The position numbers and the translations under genes are program-made. DNA of 64,000 nucleotides from Halosolutus halophilus (GTDB lineage Archaea > Halobacteriota > Halobacteria > Halobacteriales > Natrialbaceae), in assembly GCF_022869805.1 (NCBI RefSeq), contig NZ_CP094974.1, positions 1,116,001 through 1,180,000 on the forward strand, read 5' to 3'. This document shows positions 42,841 to 52,295 of this stretch, one piece after another (the stretch's first letter is position 1; each line of letters begins with the position of its first letter). The notes beneath the pieces are model-generated. The model made no database searches, was not told the origin of the DNA, and saw nothing but the letters and a program-made list of their open reading frames with translations.

Positions 42841-45309
42841 ATGGACTCGCGCACGAAAGAGCGCGTCGAACGGTGGGACTCACGTCCGTTCAGTGGCGGT
42901 TACGACGGTCTCTCTGATCTCGCTGCGGCGGACTTCTCGGGTGCCGTGACCGTGACCGGCACGTGGCTGTTCATGCTCAACGGGCGCATTGTCGGCGTCC
43001 TCCACGGCGATATCGAGGACTTCGAGAACGCGTCGGGAACCCGCTACGACGCACCGCATCCGTCGCTTCCCCTGCTCTGTTCGATGGAGGAACGCGGCGG
43101 TGAGACGAGAGCGAAGTACTACACGAACGAGACTCCGATCCGGGAGGTCGACGGCACCTTACAGAACGGGTCGTTTACCGGGTACATCGTACTGAGTGAA
43201 AACGTGCTCAGCGGCGACTACTACGCCGTCTACTACGGCGGTCGCCGAATGGCCGCCGCCTACATCGGCAACGCCGAACGGCTGATCACCGGCGACGAGG
43301 CCTTCGAGCGTGCCGCCGACGAGGTCGGCATCTACGAAGTGATCGACGTCGACGTGGAGGTCATAGACGTTCCGGGGACCGGCGGCACTGACTCGAACGA
43401 CGCCACGACCGACCCCGGCGGGACTACGTCGGCCACCGCCGCCCGTACCGGCGGCGATTCCGACGTCGAGGCCGACGAATCGACCGACGATTCAGCACCG
43501 ATCGGCGACGCGACGTCGGCGATCGAGTCGATCGACGTCGGCGGGAGTGACGACTCGACGGCGGACGCGACGGGAGACGCCGATTCCGACGACTCGCCGC
43601 TGATGTCGGATATCGACCTCACGGACAATCCAGCCGGAATCATGACGACCGAGGAGACGGACCCGGAACCGACGTCGACCGGGATCACCGACGCGGGGTC
43701 GGCGTCGACGTCGACCGCCGACGCCGACGAACCGGCTGCTCAGCACGACGAGACGGGATCCGGGATGCCGATCGACGAAGCCGAAGCCGAAGCCGAAGTC
43801 GGGGACGCGGACGACGGACGGGATCAGCGCGAGGGCGGTTCCGATCAGGAGACCGTCGACGAAGCAGCGTCGCCCGAGGAGATCAGGACGACGCCGTCCG
43901 ACACCGACGACTCGTCGGCCAGTCCCGATCTGGCCGAGGTCGAAGCCGCGGCCGAGGAACTCGATCGAAACGGCATCTCCTGGGTCGAGGACGAGTCGGA
44001 CGAGTCGCTCGCCGACGACGGCATCGACGCGGATCCGGCGGGAGCCCTGGCGGAGACGGCGAGCGACGACGATCTCGAGGAGCGGTTCCAGGAGGAAGAA
44101 CAGTGGCGCGAGGCCCGGAGTATTCCGTCGATCGATCCGGACAACAGCGAAACGTCCGCCCCGTCCCCGACCGAAGCGCAATCGGCCGGCGACCGCAGCG
44201 ATCCGCGATCGGGAGACGCCGGTGGCTCCGGTCCCGACCGCGGGACCGCCGGCGACGAAACCCAGGAGTCGACGGTCGCGACACCGGATCGATCCGAGCA
44301 GCAGTCGGCCGGGACGCAGCGTGGAGCGGGATCCACGGACCGATCACAGGACGCCGATCGGATCGAGGAGTTGACCGGGCGCCTCGAACAGTCCGAGGAG
44401 CAACGCGACGCGCTCCGGGAGAAAGCCAAGGAACTCCAGACCGATCGCGACCAGCTACGGTCGAAGAATCAGGAACTGGTCTCGACGATCGAGCGACTGC
44501 GGTCGCGGATCGACGAACTCGAAACCCAACTCGATCGGGCGCGGAACGCGGCCGGATCGGCCGGGGCCGGCGTCGATGCGAGGACCGAACTGCAGCCCCA
44601 GCGGGCACTCTCGGAGACGAACCTCTTCGTCAGGTACGCGTCCAAGAGCCAGCCCACGCTCGACACGGCCCACGGCGGCGGGGCCGATCGCGACGAGGTG
44701 GCCGGGAACCTGCGGCTCGAACACCACACCGGATTCGACGCGATGGACGTCGCCGTCGACGGCCGGCCCTACGAGGAGTTTCTCACGTCGACGATGGAGT
44801 ACCGGTTCGTCGACTGGCTCACGGAGATGCTGCTCTACGAGATCCGAGACACCGGCCACGCCGACGGACTGGGCGACCTGTACGACGCCATTCCCCGGAT
44901 CGATCGGGCCGAACTCCACGCGTCGATCTCGCTCGAAGACGACGAGATGGAGGACGTCCCCGACCAGGTCGAGTTCGACGTGGTCGCGTACGACAAGATG
45001 GGGAACCCGCTGGTGCTGGCGAACCTCAACGATTCCCGGAGTCCGGCGTCCGAGGAAATGCTCGCGGAGATGGAGGAAGCCGCGTCGGCAGTGAAGGCGA
45101 ACTATCCGGATCTCGCGGCGGCGATCGTCGTCACGTCGAGTTACTTCGAACCCGGCGCGCTCGAGGTCGCAGAGCAGGCGACGAGTAGCGGCTTCCTCAC
45201 CCGCGGCTCGAAACTGAGTTACATCAACTTGTCACGGAAAGAGGGCTACCACCTCTGTCTCGTGGAGTCCCGATCCGAAGGGTTCCACATGAACGTCCCA
45301 GAGTTGTAA
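42841..45309 (+). CDS. DUF7527-type protein with acidic linker and coiled coil
   Basis: The 822-residue protein has three parts. Residues 1-178 form a conserved globular domain (WDSRPFSGGYDGLSDLAAAD; YYTNETPI; GYIVLSENVLSGDYYAVYYG). Residues ~180-500 are an acidic low-complexity linker rich in Asp, Glu, Ser and Thr. Residues ~505-575 are a coiled coil (IEELTGRLEQSEEQRDALRE). Residues ~590-822 form a second conserved domain (ENLFVRYASKSQ-like start, VTSSYFEPGALEVAEQAT, ending LVESRSEGFHMNVPEL). No signal or membrane helix. It is conserved in haloarchaea; role unknown. Convergent with the wHTH gene. Confidence 0.82.
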   Translation: MDSRTKERVERWDSRPFSGGYDGLSDLAAADFSGAVTVTGTWLFMLNGRIVGVLHGDIEDFENASGTRYDAPHPSLPLLCSMEERGGETRAKYYTNETPIREVDGTLQNGSFTGYIVLSENVLSGDYYAVYYGGRRMAAAYIGNAERLITGDEAFERAADEVGIYEVIDVDVEVIDVPGTGGTDSNDATTDPGGTTSATAARTGGDSDVEADESTDDSAPIGDATSAIESIDVGGSDDSTADATGDADSDDSPLMSDIDLTDNPAGIMTTEETDPEPTSTGITDAGSASTSTADADEPAAQHDETGSGMPIDEAEAEAEVGDADDGRDQREGGSDQETVDEAASPEEIRTTPSDTDDSSASPDLAEVEAAAEELDRNGISWVEDESDESLADDGIDADPAGALAETASDDDLEERFQEEEQWREARSIPSIDPDNSETSAPSPTEAQSAGDRSDPRSGDAGGSGPDRGTAGDETQESTVATPDRSEQQSAGTQRGAGSTDRSQDADRIEELTGRLEQSEEQRDALREKAKELQTDRDQLRSKNQELVSTIERLRSRIDELETQLDRARNAAGSAGAGVDARTELQPQRALSETNLFVRYASKSQPTLDTAHGGGADRDEVAGNLRLEHHTGFDAMDVAVDGRPYEEFLTSTMEYRFVDWLTEMLLYEIRDTGHADGLGDLYDAIPRIDRAELHASISLEDDEMEDVPDQVEFDVVAYDKMGNPLVLANLNDSRSPASEEMLAEMEEAASAVKANYPDLAAAIVVTSSYFEPGALEVAEQATSSGFLTRGSKLSYINLSRKEGYHLCLVESRSEGFHMNVPEL

Positions 45310-45325
45310 GGGCAGTAGCGATCCG

Positions 45326-45631
45326 TTAGCCTTCGATCTCCGCGACGTCTTCGATCTTCATTCCTTCGAGTTTATCGACGATGTCGTCGAGTTTGCCGTC
45401 GAGTTCGTCGACGAACTCCGCGGTGCGTTCGGTCTTGATGGCACCCTGGCTGGAGGGCTCGATGAGGTTCTCCTCCTCGAGAACGCGAAGCGAGTAGCGA
45501 ACCTTGTGGTGCGGGTACCCCGTCTCGTTCGACATCTTGACAATCCCGATAGGCTCGTTTTCGATGACCATCTTCAGGACCTGCAGATGACGTTCCAACA
45601 TATCGACTTCCTTCTCAAGTCGGTCTATCAT
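45326..45631 (-). CDS. conserved haloarchaeal winged-helix protein
   Basis: The 101-residue protein has a short coiled-coil start (MIDRLEKEVDMLERHLQVLK) and a winged-helix domain (ENEPIGIVKMSNETGYPHHK, then VRYSLRVLEEENLIEPS). It resembles MarR/ArsR-size regulators and is probably a homodimeric DNA-binding protein. The longer frame to 45679 is excluded because a TATA-like cttttaaagg element (coding strand) sits between 45631 and 45679, ~30 bases before ATG 45631. Divergent from purA. Confidence 0.85.
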   Translation of the reverse strand: MIDRLEKEVDMLERHLQVLKMVIENEPIGIVKMSNETGYPHHKVRYSLRVLEEENLIEPSSQGAIKTERTAEFVDELDGKLDDIVDKLEGMKIEDVAEIEG

Positions 45632-45914
45632 GGCATTTGTTAACTTGTCTTTGGGCCCTTTAAAAGTTACTCTCGACAACTGAAAGGACCACTCTCAACT
45701 CGATGGTCGTTCCTGTCAGTAGTTAACGTTTCCGTTCCCGGTAACGGCCATTCGGGCGGCACGTATAGTCGTGGCGGTCCGGGCAACTGCCGGGGCGGCG
45801 GACCAGGAAACCGCCGAAGTGCCGACAGGATATCCACGTCTGTGTACATCTCCGATCGGTCCACCCGGCAATACCGTAATCTGTTTATCGACCCGGCAAG
45901 AATCCGCCGCTGTT

Positions 45915-47294
45915 ATGACCGTCACAATCGTCGGGTCGCAACTCGGCGACGAAGGCAAGGGCGGAGTCGTCGACCTGTACGGCGACGCCGCCGACGTCGT
46001 CGCCCGCTATCAGGGTGGCGACAACGCTGGCCATACCGTCGTTCACGACGGCGAGAAGTACAAGTTATCGCTCGTACCGTCGGGCGCTGTCCGGGGGAAG
46101 GTCGGCGTGCTCGGAAACGGCTGTGTCGTCAATCCGCGAACGCTGTTCGACGAGATAACCACGCTCCAGGAACAGGGGCTCGATCCGGACGTCAGGGTCG
46201 CGGAGCGTGCCCACGTCATCCTGCCGTTCCACCGCGTCCTCGACGGTATCGAAGAGGACGTCAAAAGCGATTCGGACCAGGAGGTCGGGACGACGGGCCG
46301 CGGTATCGGCCCGACCTACGAGGACAAGGTCGGTCGCCGCGGCGTCCGGATCGGGGATCTGCTCGACCCCGAAGTCCTGCGGGACCGCCTCGAATACGTC
46401 GTCCCCCAGAAACGTGCGCTCGTCGAGGACGTCTACGGCGTCGACGTCGAGGAACTCGAGGACCCGGACGCGTTCGACGTCGACGCACTCTTCGCGGAGT
46501 TCCGCGACTTCGGCCGTCGACTCGACGAGGAGAACATGACCGTCAACGCCAGCGCGTTCCTCACCGACGCGATGGCCGACGGACAGACCGTCATGCTGGA
46601 GGGCGCACAGGGAACCATCATCGACATCGACCACGGCAATTACCCGTACGTCACGTCGTCGAACCCGACCGCGGGTGGTGCCGCGACCGGAACCGGACTC
46701 AGTCCCGGCGTCATCGGCGACGGGGAGATCATCGGTATCGTCAAGGCCTACCTCACGCGGGTCGGGAGCGGTCCGCTCCCGACCGAACTCGGCGGCGTCG
46801 TCGGTGACACGCCGGGGTACGACGAGGAGACTGACGGGCGGAACGAGGAACTCGCGACGTACATCCGCGAGGAAGGCGGCGAGTACGGCACCGTCACGGG
46901 CCGTCCCCGCCGCGTCGGCTGGCTCGACATGCCGATGCTCCGTCACTCCGCCCGCGCGAACGGCTTCACCGGCCTCGCGATCAACCACGTCGACGTCCTG
47001 GCCGGACTCGACGAGGTCAAGGTCGGACACAGTTACGAGTTCGACGGACGGGAGATCGAGACGATGCCGGCGACCACCGAACAGTGGAGCCGCTGTGAGG
47101 CGACCTTCCGGACCTTCGACGGCTGGCCCGACGTCGACTGGGAAGCGGTCGCCGAGGACGGCTACGAGGCCATTCCCGAGAACGCCCGGACGTACCTCGA
47201 GTACATCGCCGACGAACTGGACACCCCGATCTACGCGATCGGCGTCGGCCCCGGACGCGACGAGACGGTCGTCGTCGAGAGCCCTCACGAGTAG
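45915..47294 (+). CDS. purA: adenylosuccinate synthase
   Basis: The 459-residue enzyme makes adenylosuccinate from IMP, aspartate and GTP, the first step of AMP synthesis. Visible features are the GTP loop GSQLGDEGKGGVVD at the N-terminus (GDEGKGK in bacteria, GDEGKGG here), GDNAGHTVV, TTGRGIGPTYEDK with the IMP-binding segment, and the switch EGAQGTIIDIDHGNYPYVTS. ATG 45915 is preceded by tctgtttatcg (~45878-45888), ~30 bases upstream, fitting a leaderless promoter. Confidence 0.96.
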   Translation: MTVTIVGSQLGDEGKGGVVDLYGDAADVVARYQGGDNAGHTVVHDGEKYKLSLVPSGAVRGKVGVLGNGCVVNPRTLFDEITTLQEQGLDPDVRVAERAHVILPFHRVLDGIEEDVKSDSDQEVGTTGRGIGPTYEDKVGRRGVRIGDLLDPEVLRDRLEYVVPQKRALVEDVYGVDVEELEDPDAFDVDALFAEFRDFGRRLDEENMTVNASAFLTDAMADGQTVMLEGAQGTIIDIDHGNYPYVTSSNPTAGGAATGTGLSPGVIGDGEIIGIVKAYLTRVGSGPLPTELGGVVGDTPGYDEETDGRNEELATYIREEGGEYGTVTGRPRRVGWLDMPMLRHSARANGFTGLAINHVDVLAGLDEVKVGHSYEFDGREIETMPATTEQWSRCEATFRTFDGWPDVDWEAVAEDGYEAIPENARTYLEYIADELDTPIYAIGVGPGRDETVVVESPHE

Positions 47295-47372
47295 CGACGC
47301 GCGGCCCCTGGCGTCGACGATCGGTCCGAACGATCCCGAAACCTTTTGCTGACGGCGGAAATCCTGTGTACC

Positions 47373-47567
47373 ATGAACGAGTCGCTGCTGGAAATCCTCT
47401 GTTGTCCGCTGGACAAACACGACCTGGAACTCGAAAACGCCGAATACGACGACGGGGAGGTCGTCGCGGGCGAACTCGTCTGTACCGAGTGCGGCGAGCG
47501 CTACCCGATCGACGACGGCATCCCGAACCTGCTGCCGCCGGATATGCGCGAAGAGACACCGGCCTGA
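47373..47567 (+). CDS. Trm112 family methyltransferase activator
   Basis: The 64-residue protein matches Trm112: MNESLLEILCCPLDKHDLEL, zinc-type cysteines in CTECGERYP (37-45) and IDDGIPNLLP at the end. The second Cys of the usual N-terminal CPxC is replaced (CCPLD), as I recall for haloarchaeal members. Trm112 stabilises and activates several methyltransferases by beta-zipper contact. The Trm9-like enzyme at 38370 is a natural partner candidate. Confidence 0.88.
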   Translation: MNESLLEILCCPLDKHDLELENAEYDDGEVVAGELVCTECGERYPIDDGIPNLLPPDMREETPA

Positions 47568-47573
47568 TCGACC

Positions 47574-48164
47574 GTGTCTCCCCTCGAGGTCACCGTCCAC
47601 GTCAACCGCGGGTCTACCGACGTCCTCGAGACGGACGTGGGATCCGTCGAAACCTGCGAGTCGATCGCGCTCGTGTTACGTGGCCACGAGACGCCTGCCC
47701 ACGTCCACTGCCGACTGGACGAGCGCCTCGATCGCGTTGCGTCGATCCAGCAGCCGAACTACTACGTCGAACCTGACGACGTCACGCCCGTCCCGATCAG
47801 TGTCGACTCCGACACCATCGACCGGCCGGTCGAGGGAACGCTCGAAATCGTCGGCGGCTACGGGGCCGAATCGGTCTCGATCGACGTCACCGTCACGCCC
47901 GACCCGCCACAGGTCGACGTCGACGACTCGCTTTCCGAACCGACCCGGTCGGAACCCGAGCCGACGCCGATCGAGCGTGCGGTGAACGCCGTTTCGCCGC
48001 TCCTCGACATCGAGATGGGAACGATCGCGGTCGTCGCGCTCGGACTCGTCGCGATCGGGATCGCGACCGCGACGGCGGCGACGATCGGCGGGCCAGTCGC
48101 GGTCGGCGGCCTCGCGATCGTCGTCATCGGCGTCGCCGTCGGTCTCGGCCTGCTGATGCGCTAG
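47574..48164 (+). CDS. DUF7524-like protein with C-terminal anchor
   Basis: The 196-residue protein starts at GTG 47574, 6 bases after trm112, so both are co-transcribed. Residues 1-115 form a beta-rich domain (LEVTVHVNRGSTDVLETDVG ... LEIVGGYGAESVSIDVTV) reminiscent of an Ig-like fold. A Pro/Glu linker and two hydrophobic helices (~145-168, 170-195) close the protein. Role unknown; DUF7524 is from memory. Confidence 0.72.
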   Translation: MSPLEVTVHVNRGSTDVLETDVGSVETCESIALVLRGHETPAHVHCRLDERLDRVASIQQPNYYVEPDDVTPVPISVDSDTIDRPVEGTLEIVGGYGAESVSIDVTVTPDPPQVDVDDSLSEPTRSEPEPTPIERAVNAVSPLLDIEMGTIAVVALGLVAIGIATATAATIGGPVAVGGLAIVVIGVAVGLGLLMR

Positions 48165-48335
48165 CCGATCGACTCTCCTCTTCGACCGCGAGCCGGCACC
48201 CGGCGCCGGCACCGACGCTACCGGGATGCGCCACAGGAACGAGCGACGGTTCACGGCCCCGTCTCCGTGGAGACCTGGATCGTGGCCGTGGGATCGGCGG
48301 ACGGCTGCAAAACGGTCGGCCGCTCGCCCGGTCGA

Positions 48336-49508
48336 TCACTCGTCGACCTCGCGAGCGTCGAGGCTGCCGTCGTCGGCGAATCGCTTCGCCCGAAGGTAGC
48401 GAGCGCGATACCGGTTTGCCCCGTCGTAGACGTCCGCCTCGCGGATTTCGTCGGTGCGCCCCTCCGCGACGGCGTCGATCAGTTCCGTAAGCTGGTTCAG
48501 TTCGCTCGTGGTCAACTCGAGTTCGTAGGTTCGTTCGTCTTCGGACTCGAGAACGGTCCACTTCCGGGCCGCGGCGACGACCAGCGAGCAGGGTTCGCGA
48601 CAGGGGAAGGGCCCGTCGCCGCCGTCGACGTCGAGGTCGTCACCCGCCTCGTACTGCCACTCCCGGCGACGGAGACACTGCGAATCGACGCAGCAGGCCT
48701 CCGCCATCCAGTCGACGGCCTCCCGGGGGAGTTCGTCGATGACGTCGTAGATGCCGGTCTGGCGCTCGGCGGTCTCGAGCCAGTGGTCGACGTCCAGGTC
48801 CCCCCGCAGTTCGCGGTGCCAGTTGGCGATCGTGGCCGGGTAGAAGAACTCGATCGTCTCCACCAGTTCGTCGCCGGAGAGGCCGGTAAACGCCCACCCC
48901 GACACCAGCGTCGGTGCGGTCTTCAGCGGCCGGTACCGATCGTCCTCGTCGAAGGTCGCGATTTCGCGTGCGTCCCGGGGATCGTCGTAGACCTCGAGGT
49001 CGGCGAGATCGGTGTCGGCGTCGTCGACGTGCCAGAGGTCGTAGACGCGTTCGCCCGCCCGTTCGTCGACGTCGTGGCTGTCGACGAGTCGGGTCGTGAC
49101 GCACAGCTGACCCCACTCGCGATCGAACCCGTCCCGAAGGATCTCGTACCGCTGCGGAACGGCCAGCGTCTCGTAGTCGTCGGGCGCGGGGGAGGACTGG
49201 TCGTCCGCCCGCAGTCGGTCGATTTCGTCCGCGAGCGGTGCCCGCTCACACCACCGGAGGAACGTCCGGCGGGCCGTTCCGTCGCCGCCGATCGAGTCCT
49301 GCCAGTAGCGCCAGTTCGTGACGTACTCGCGGACCGTCACGAGGGCGTCACGGAGTTCAACCTCGTCGAGTCCGCTCCAGTCGCTCTCGGGCGTCTCGAG
49401 GGCGTATCCCTCCTCGCCGCGTGCGAGCCGGAGACCGTCGAACTCGATCGCGCCGTCGGTCTCGACGGCCGCTTGCAGGTCGTCGACGTCGGCTGTCGGC
49501 ACCGTCAC
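48336..49508 (-). CDS. DR2241-family iron-sulfur protein
   Basis: The 390-residue protein carries a Cys-rich cluster near the middle: ACCVDSQCLRRREW ... PFPCREPCSLVVAAARKW, consistent with the 4Fe-4S-binding domain of the DR2241 family. It starts at GTG 49508, 2 bases after the stop of cbiX, hence one operon with the chelatase. Proteins of this family are always linked to CbiX in haloarchaea (recollection) and are thought to help in siroheme/cobalamin metal insertion. Confidence 0.84.
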   Translation of the reverse strand: MTVPTADVDDLQAAVETDGAIEFDGLRLARGEEGYALETPESDWSGLDEVELRDALVTVREYVTNWRYWQDSIGGDGTARRTFLRWCERAPLADEIDRLRADDQSSPAPDDYETLAVPQRYEILRDGFDREWGQLCVTTRLVDSHDVDERAGERVYDLWHVDDADTDLADLEVYDDPRDAREIATFDEDDRYRPLKTAPTLVSGWAFTGLSGDELVETIEFFYPATIANWHRELRGDLDVDHWLETAERQTGIYDVIDELPREAVDWMAEACCVDSQCLRRREWQYEAGDDLDVDGGDGPFPCREPCSLVVAAARKWTVLESEDERTYELELTTSELNQLTELIDAVAEGRTDEIREADVYDGANRYRARYLRAKRFADDGSLDAREVDE

Positions 49509-49510
49509 GA

Positions 49511-50419
49511 TCAGTCCCCCGTCCCTGCGCCGGCGTCCGCGTCTCGCCCGCCGTCGGGGACGGCGACGTTCGCGGCGGCCCGGATCGCGTCGCGGGCGTC
49601 GCCGACGTCGGCACCGGCGTCCGCGGCCCGCTCCAGGATGACGTCGGCCATCAGGCCCTCCGTGCCGACGGCACCGGCGTACCAGATCCGGTGGCCGTCG
49701 ACCTCGGCGGGAACGTCCCAGCCGAGCCGGTAGTCCTCCGTCAGCCCCATGTCCTCGGGGATATCCTCCTGGGTGTGGTAGCCGTCCGCGACGAACAGCG
49801 GCACCACGACGACGTCGTCGCTCTCGAAGTAATCAGTGACGTCGTCGACTTCCGGTTCCTCGTCCATGAACAGGGCCTTCACCTCGTCGAACCGATCGCG
49901 CTCGCGGATCCGCACGGTGTGGTATTCGATCGCCTTCGCGGAGTTCTCGTTTCGGTCGGTGCCGTGACCGACGACGGCGAGTCCGAACCCGTCTCCGACG
50001 TCGGGATCGCCCGTCACGCTCTCCGCCCGTTGGACGATGACGTCCGTCATCGCGTCGTGGGTCCCGGTCGGCCCGCAGTAGTGGATCGTCTTATCGACGT
50101 CCGTCGCCTCGAGGGTCACCTGCGAGGCGTCGGTACCGTCGGACTCCCACAGGTCCGGATCCCACTCCTCGAGCCTGAGTTCGCGGGGAATGACCTGCTC
50201 CGTGAAGTAGCCCTCGCTGATGAACAGTGGAACGACGAACACCTCGTCGGATTCGAGCGTCCGGATCACCTCGCGGAAGTGGGGTTCTTCCTTCCAGAAC
50301 GCCTCGCGTACCTCGTCGAACGCGCCCGTCTCGCGGACGGCGTCCGCGTGGGCGTACGTCGGGTCCGAAGCGTCCGGATTCAGGTGCGAACCGTGGGCCG
50401 CGATGACCAGCGCTTGCAT
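49511..50419 (-). CDS. cbiX: sirohydrochlorin cobalto-/ferrochelatase CbiX, duplicated domain
   Basis: The 302-residue protein contains two CbiX domains, each with the active-site His motif (ALVIAAHGSHLNP at the start; LAVVGHGTDRNENS at ~148) and matching FVVPLFISEGYFTEQVIP / VVVPLFVADGYHTQEDIP segments. It inserts cobalt or iron into sirohydrochlorin for cobalamin or siroheme. The acidic tail after ~280 is haloarchaeal. It leads an operon with the DR2241 gene. The methylmalonyl-CoA mutase at 7303 is a B12 user. Confidence 0.93.
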   Translation of the reverse strand: MQALVIAAHGSHLNPDASDPTYAHADAVRETGAFDEVREAFWKEEPHFREVIRTLESDEVFVVPLFISEGYFTEQVIPRELRLEEWDPDLWESDGTDASQVTLEATDVDKTIHYCGPTGTHDAMTDVIVQRAESVTGDPDVGDGFGLAVVGHGTDRNENSAKAIEYHTVRIRERDRFDEVKALFMDEEPEVDDVTDYFESDDVVVVPLFVADGYHTQEDIPEDMGLTEDYRLGWDVPAEVDGHRIWYAGAVGTEGLMADVILERAADAGADVGDARDAIRAAANVAVPDGGRDADAGAGTGD

Positions 50420-50475
50420 ACCGGGTCGTTAGGATGGCGATGGTTTATCGACTTCGCTGTCGGCCCGCGTCGCCG

Positions 50476-50845
50476 CTAGAGGTCGATCCCGCCGTCGACG
50501 TCGATGATCTCGCCAGTGACGCACGGGGGGTCCCGACTCGCGAGGAACCGGACGAGGCCGGCGATCTCTTCCGGTTCGCGAACCGTTCGAGGAGGATGAC
50601 CGATCGGATCCGGTCCTGGATCTCCTCGGGGATCGCTTCGACCATCGAGGTCCGGGTGAAGCCGGGCGCGACGCAGTTGGCGACGTCGATCCGTTCGGCG
50701 ACCTCGTGGCCGGCCGCTTCCGACGACCGGTAGTTGACGACGCTTGCCCACGCCGCCCCAGTTCGATCGCGATGGTGCGGTCGATACCCCGCGAACCGCC
50801 GGTCACGAGACACGACCGGCCGGACGCTGTCGATCGGTCATCGTC
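50476..50845 (-). pseudogene. fabG-like SDR, internally deleted and frameshifted
   Basis: On the minus strand the pieces of one SDR are in three frames: SGRSCLVTGGSRGIDRTIAI (N-terminal GxxxGxG), then ASVVNYRSSEAAGHEVAERI fused directly to DVANCVAPGFTRTSMVEAIP with the central ~100 residues including the YxxxK site missing, then REPEEIAGLVRFLASRD and VDGGIDL at the stop 50476. It is a dead 3-oxoacyl-ACP reductase-like gene. Confidence 0.75.
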
Positions 50846-50957
50846 GCTCCCCGTTCCACGGCACTGATCGATCGCGATCGATGGCCTCGTCCGCCCGCCG
50901 GAGTCGCGTCCCGCGATCACGTCCGTACATACCACGCGGCCGGTCGTGACGGATCGG

Positions 50958-51302
50958 TCACACCGTGAACTGGGTCCGCGCCTCGCAGGTCGCATCCTGG
51001 GCCCGGAGTTCGGCGACGGCGGTGTACGAACCGGACCGGGGATCGCTCCACTCGCCGTCGTAGGTCGCCGTCTCGTCGGGCGCGAGCCGTTCCGAACTGA
51101 TGACCTGTGTGAACATGCGACCGTCGGTAAACCGCCAGACCTCCTGCCCGTCGGTCTGGACCACGAATTCGGCCTTGCAGGCGTCGGAAAACTGCAACTC
51201 GACCGGTTCGGTGCCCGTGTTGGTGACGGAAAACGCGAACGCGACCGTCTCGTCTCCCCCACTCTCCGATACCCGCGCGTCGAGTTCGCCCTCGAGTGCC
51301 AT
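50958..51302 (-). CDS. BsuPI-related proteinase-inhibitor-like protein
   Basis: The 114-residue protein is an all-beta Ig-like domain of the BsuPI (intracellular proteinase inhibitor) family: FAFSVTNTGTEPVELQFSDA, FVVQTDGQEVWRFTDGRMFT and GSYTAVAELRAQDATCEA. There is no signal peptide. A ggattataaacg TATA element (coding strand, ~51319-51331) sits ~25 bases before ATG 51302, giving a leaderless gene. Longer frames are excluded by this promoter. Actual inhibition is unproven. Confidence 0.82.
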   Translation of the reverse strand: MALEGELDARVSESGGDETVAFAFSVTNTGTEPVELQFSDACKAEFVVQTDGQEVWRFTDGRMFTQVISSERLAPDETATYDGEWSDPRSGSYTAVAELRAQDATCEARTQFTV

Positions 51303-51466
51303 GATCGGCCTTCGTCGCCCCCGTTTATAATCCTTTACTCGCCGCGTGGAAAATATCGCTCTCCGTAGCGATCGGCGAACACCGTCGTACGTCGCGATCA
51401 CACCCGACGAACCCCGCGAACGGGGACAACAAACAGTATAAGAATCGGGGACACCTACCTGCGGTC

Positions 51467-52219
51467 GTGCAACTGGTCGGCTACGAACCGAGCGCCAGGG
51501 GGACTGCGGTGTTCGTGAGCGACGGTGAGAGCGTTCGGCCCCGCTCGCTCGATCCCGAGACGACTCTCTCGTACGCGCTGGGATCGCGCCACTGTGCCGG
51601 CGTCGTCGACGGCGACGAGCACGTACCCTGCGATCGTCCCGCTGCACCCTACTGCGAGTATCACACCAGTTCGTGGGTGTGTGCCCGCTGTACGGGGACC
51701 TGCCTGAAAGAGGAGATGGACTGTTACGAGGAGCACGCCGTCTACATCGCCGCGTTCGCACCCGACACGTTCAAGGTTGGCGTGACAAAACGTCGACGGC
51801 TCGAGACCCGCCTGCGCGAGCAGGGTGCCGATCGTGCGGCTCACGTCCACACCGTTTCGAACGGCCGCGTCGCCCGAGAGATCGAAGCCGAGATCGCCAC
51901 CCGACTCGTCGATCGGGTCAGAACCGACGCGAAAGTCGCCTCCCTCGCGAGCGAGGTCGACGAGGACGCCTGGCGCGACGTTCTCGCGGAGTTCGACGTC
52001 ATCGATCGCTACGCGTTCGATTACGGGATCGACTGCGATTCCCGCCCGGTCCGGGAGACGATGGCGGCGGGGACGGTCGTCGGCGTGAAAGGCCGCCTCC
52101 TCGTGCTCGAACGGACCGGCACGACCTACGCCGTGGACATGCGTGATCTCGTGGGCTACGAACTCGAGGAAGGGTCCACGGACCGGCGACTCCAGTCGTC
52201 GCTCGGTTCGTTCGGCTAA
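51467..52219 (+). CDS. DUF2797 family protein
   Basis: The 250-residue protein matches DUF2797: a Cys/His cluster in the first third (HCAGVV ... CDRPAAPYCEYHTSSWVCARC), then the GIY-YIG-like segment YIAAFAPDTFKVGVTKRRRLETRLREQGADRA. A GIY-YIG-related nuclease fold has been suggested by the pattern but catalysis is uncertain. The start is GTG 51467 with an aacagtataagaa TATA-like element ~28 bases upstream. Confidence 0.84.
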   Translation: MQLVGYEPSARGTAVFVSDGESVRPRSLDPETTLSYALGSRHCAGVVDGDEHVPCDRPAAPYCEYHTSSWVCARCTGTCLKEEMDCYEEHAVYIAAFAPDTFKVGVTKRRRLETRLREQGADRAAHVHTVSNGRVAREIEAEIATRLVDRVRTDAKVASLASEVDEDAWRDVLAEFDVIDRYAFDYGIDCDSRPVRETMAAGTVVGVKGRLLVLERTGTTYAVDMRDLVGYELEEGSTDRRLQSSLGSFG

Positions 52220-52295
52220 CCAATCGGGCCGTCCCGTCGCGGAGACGATCCGAGACATGGCAACCCTTTTCCCCGGCCGTCAAGAATCCGGAGGT

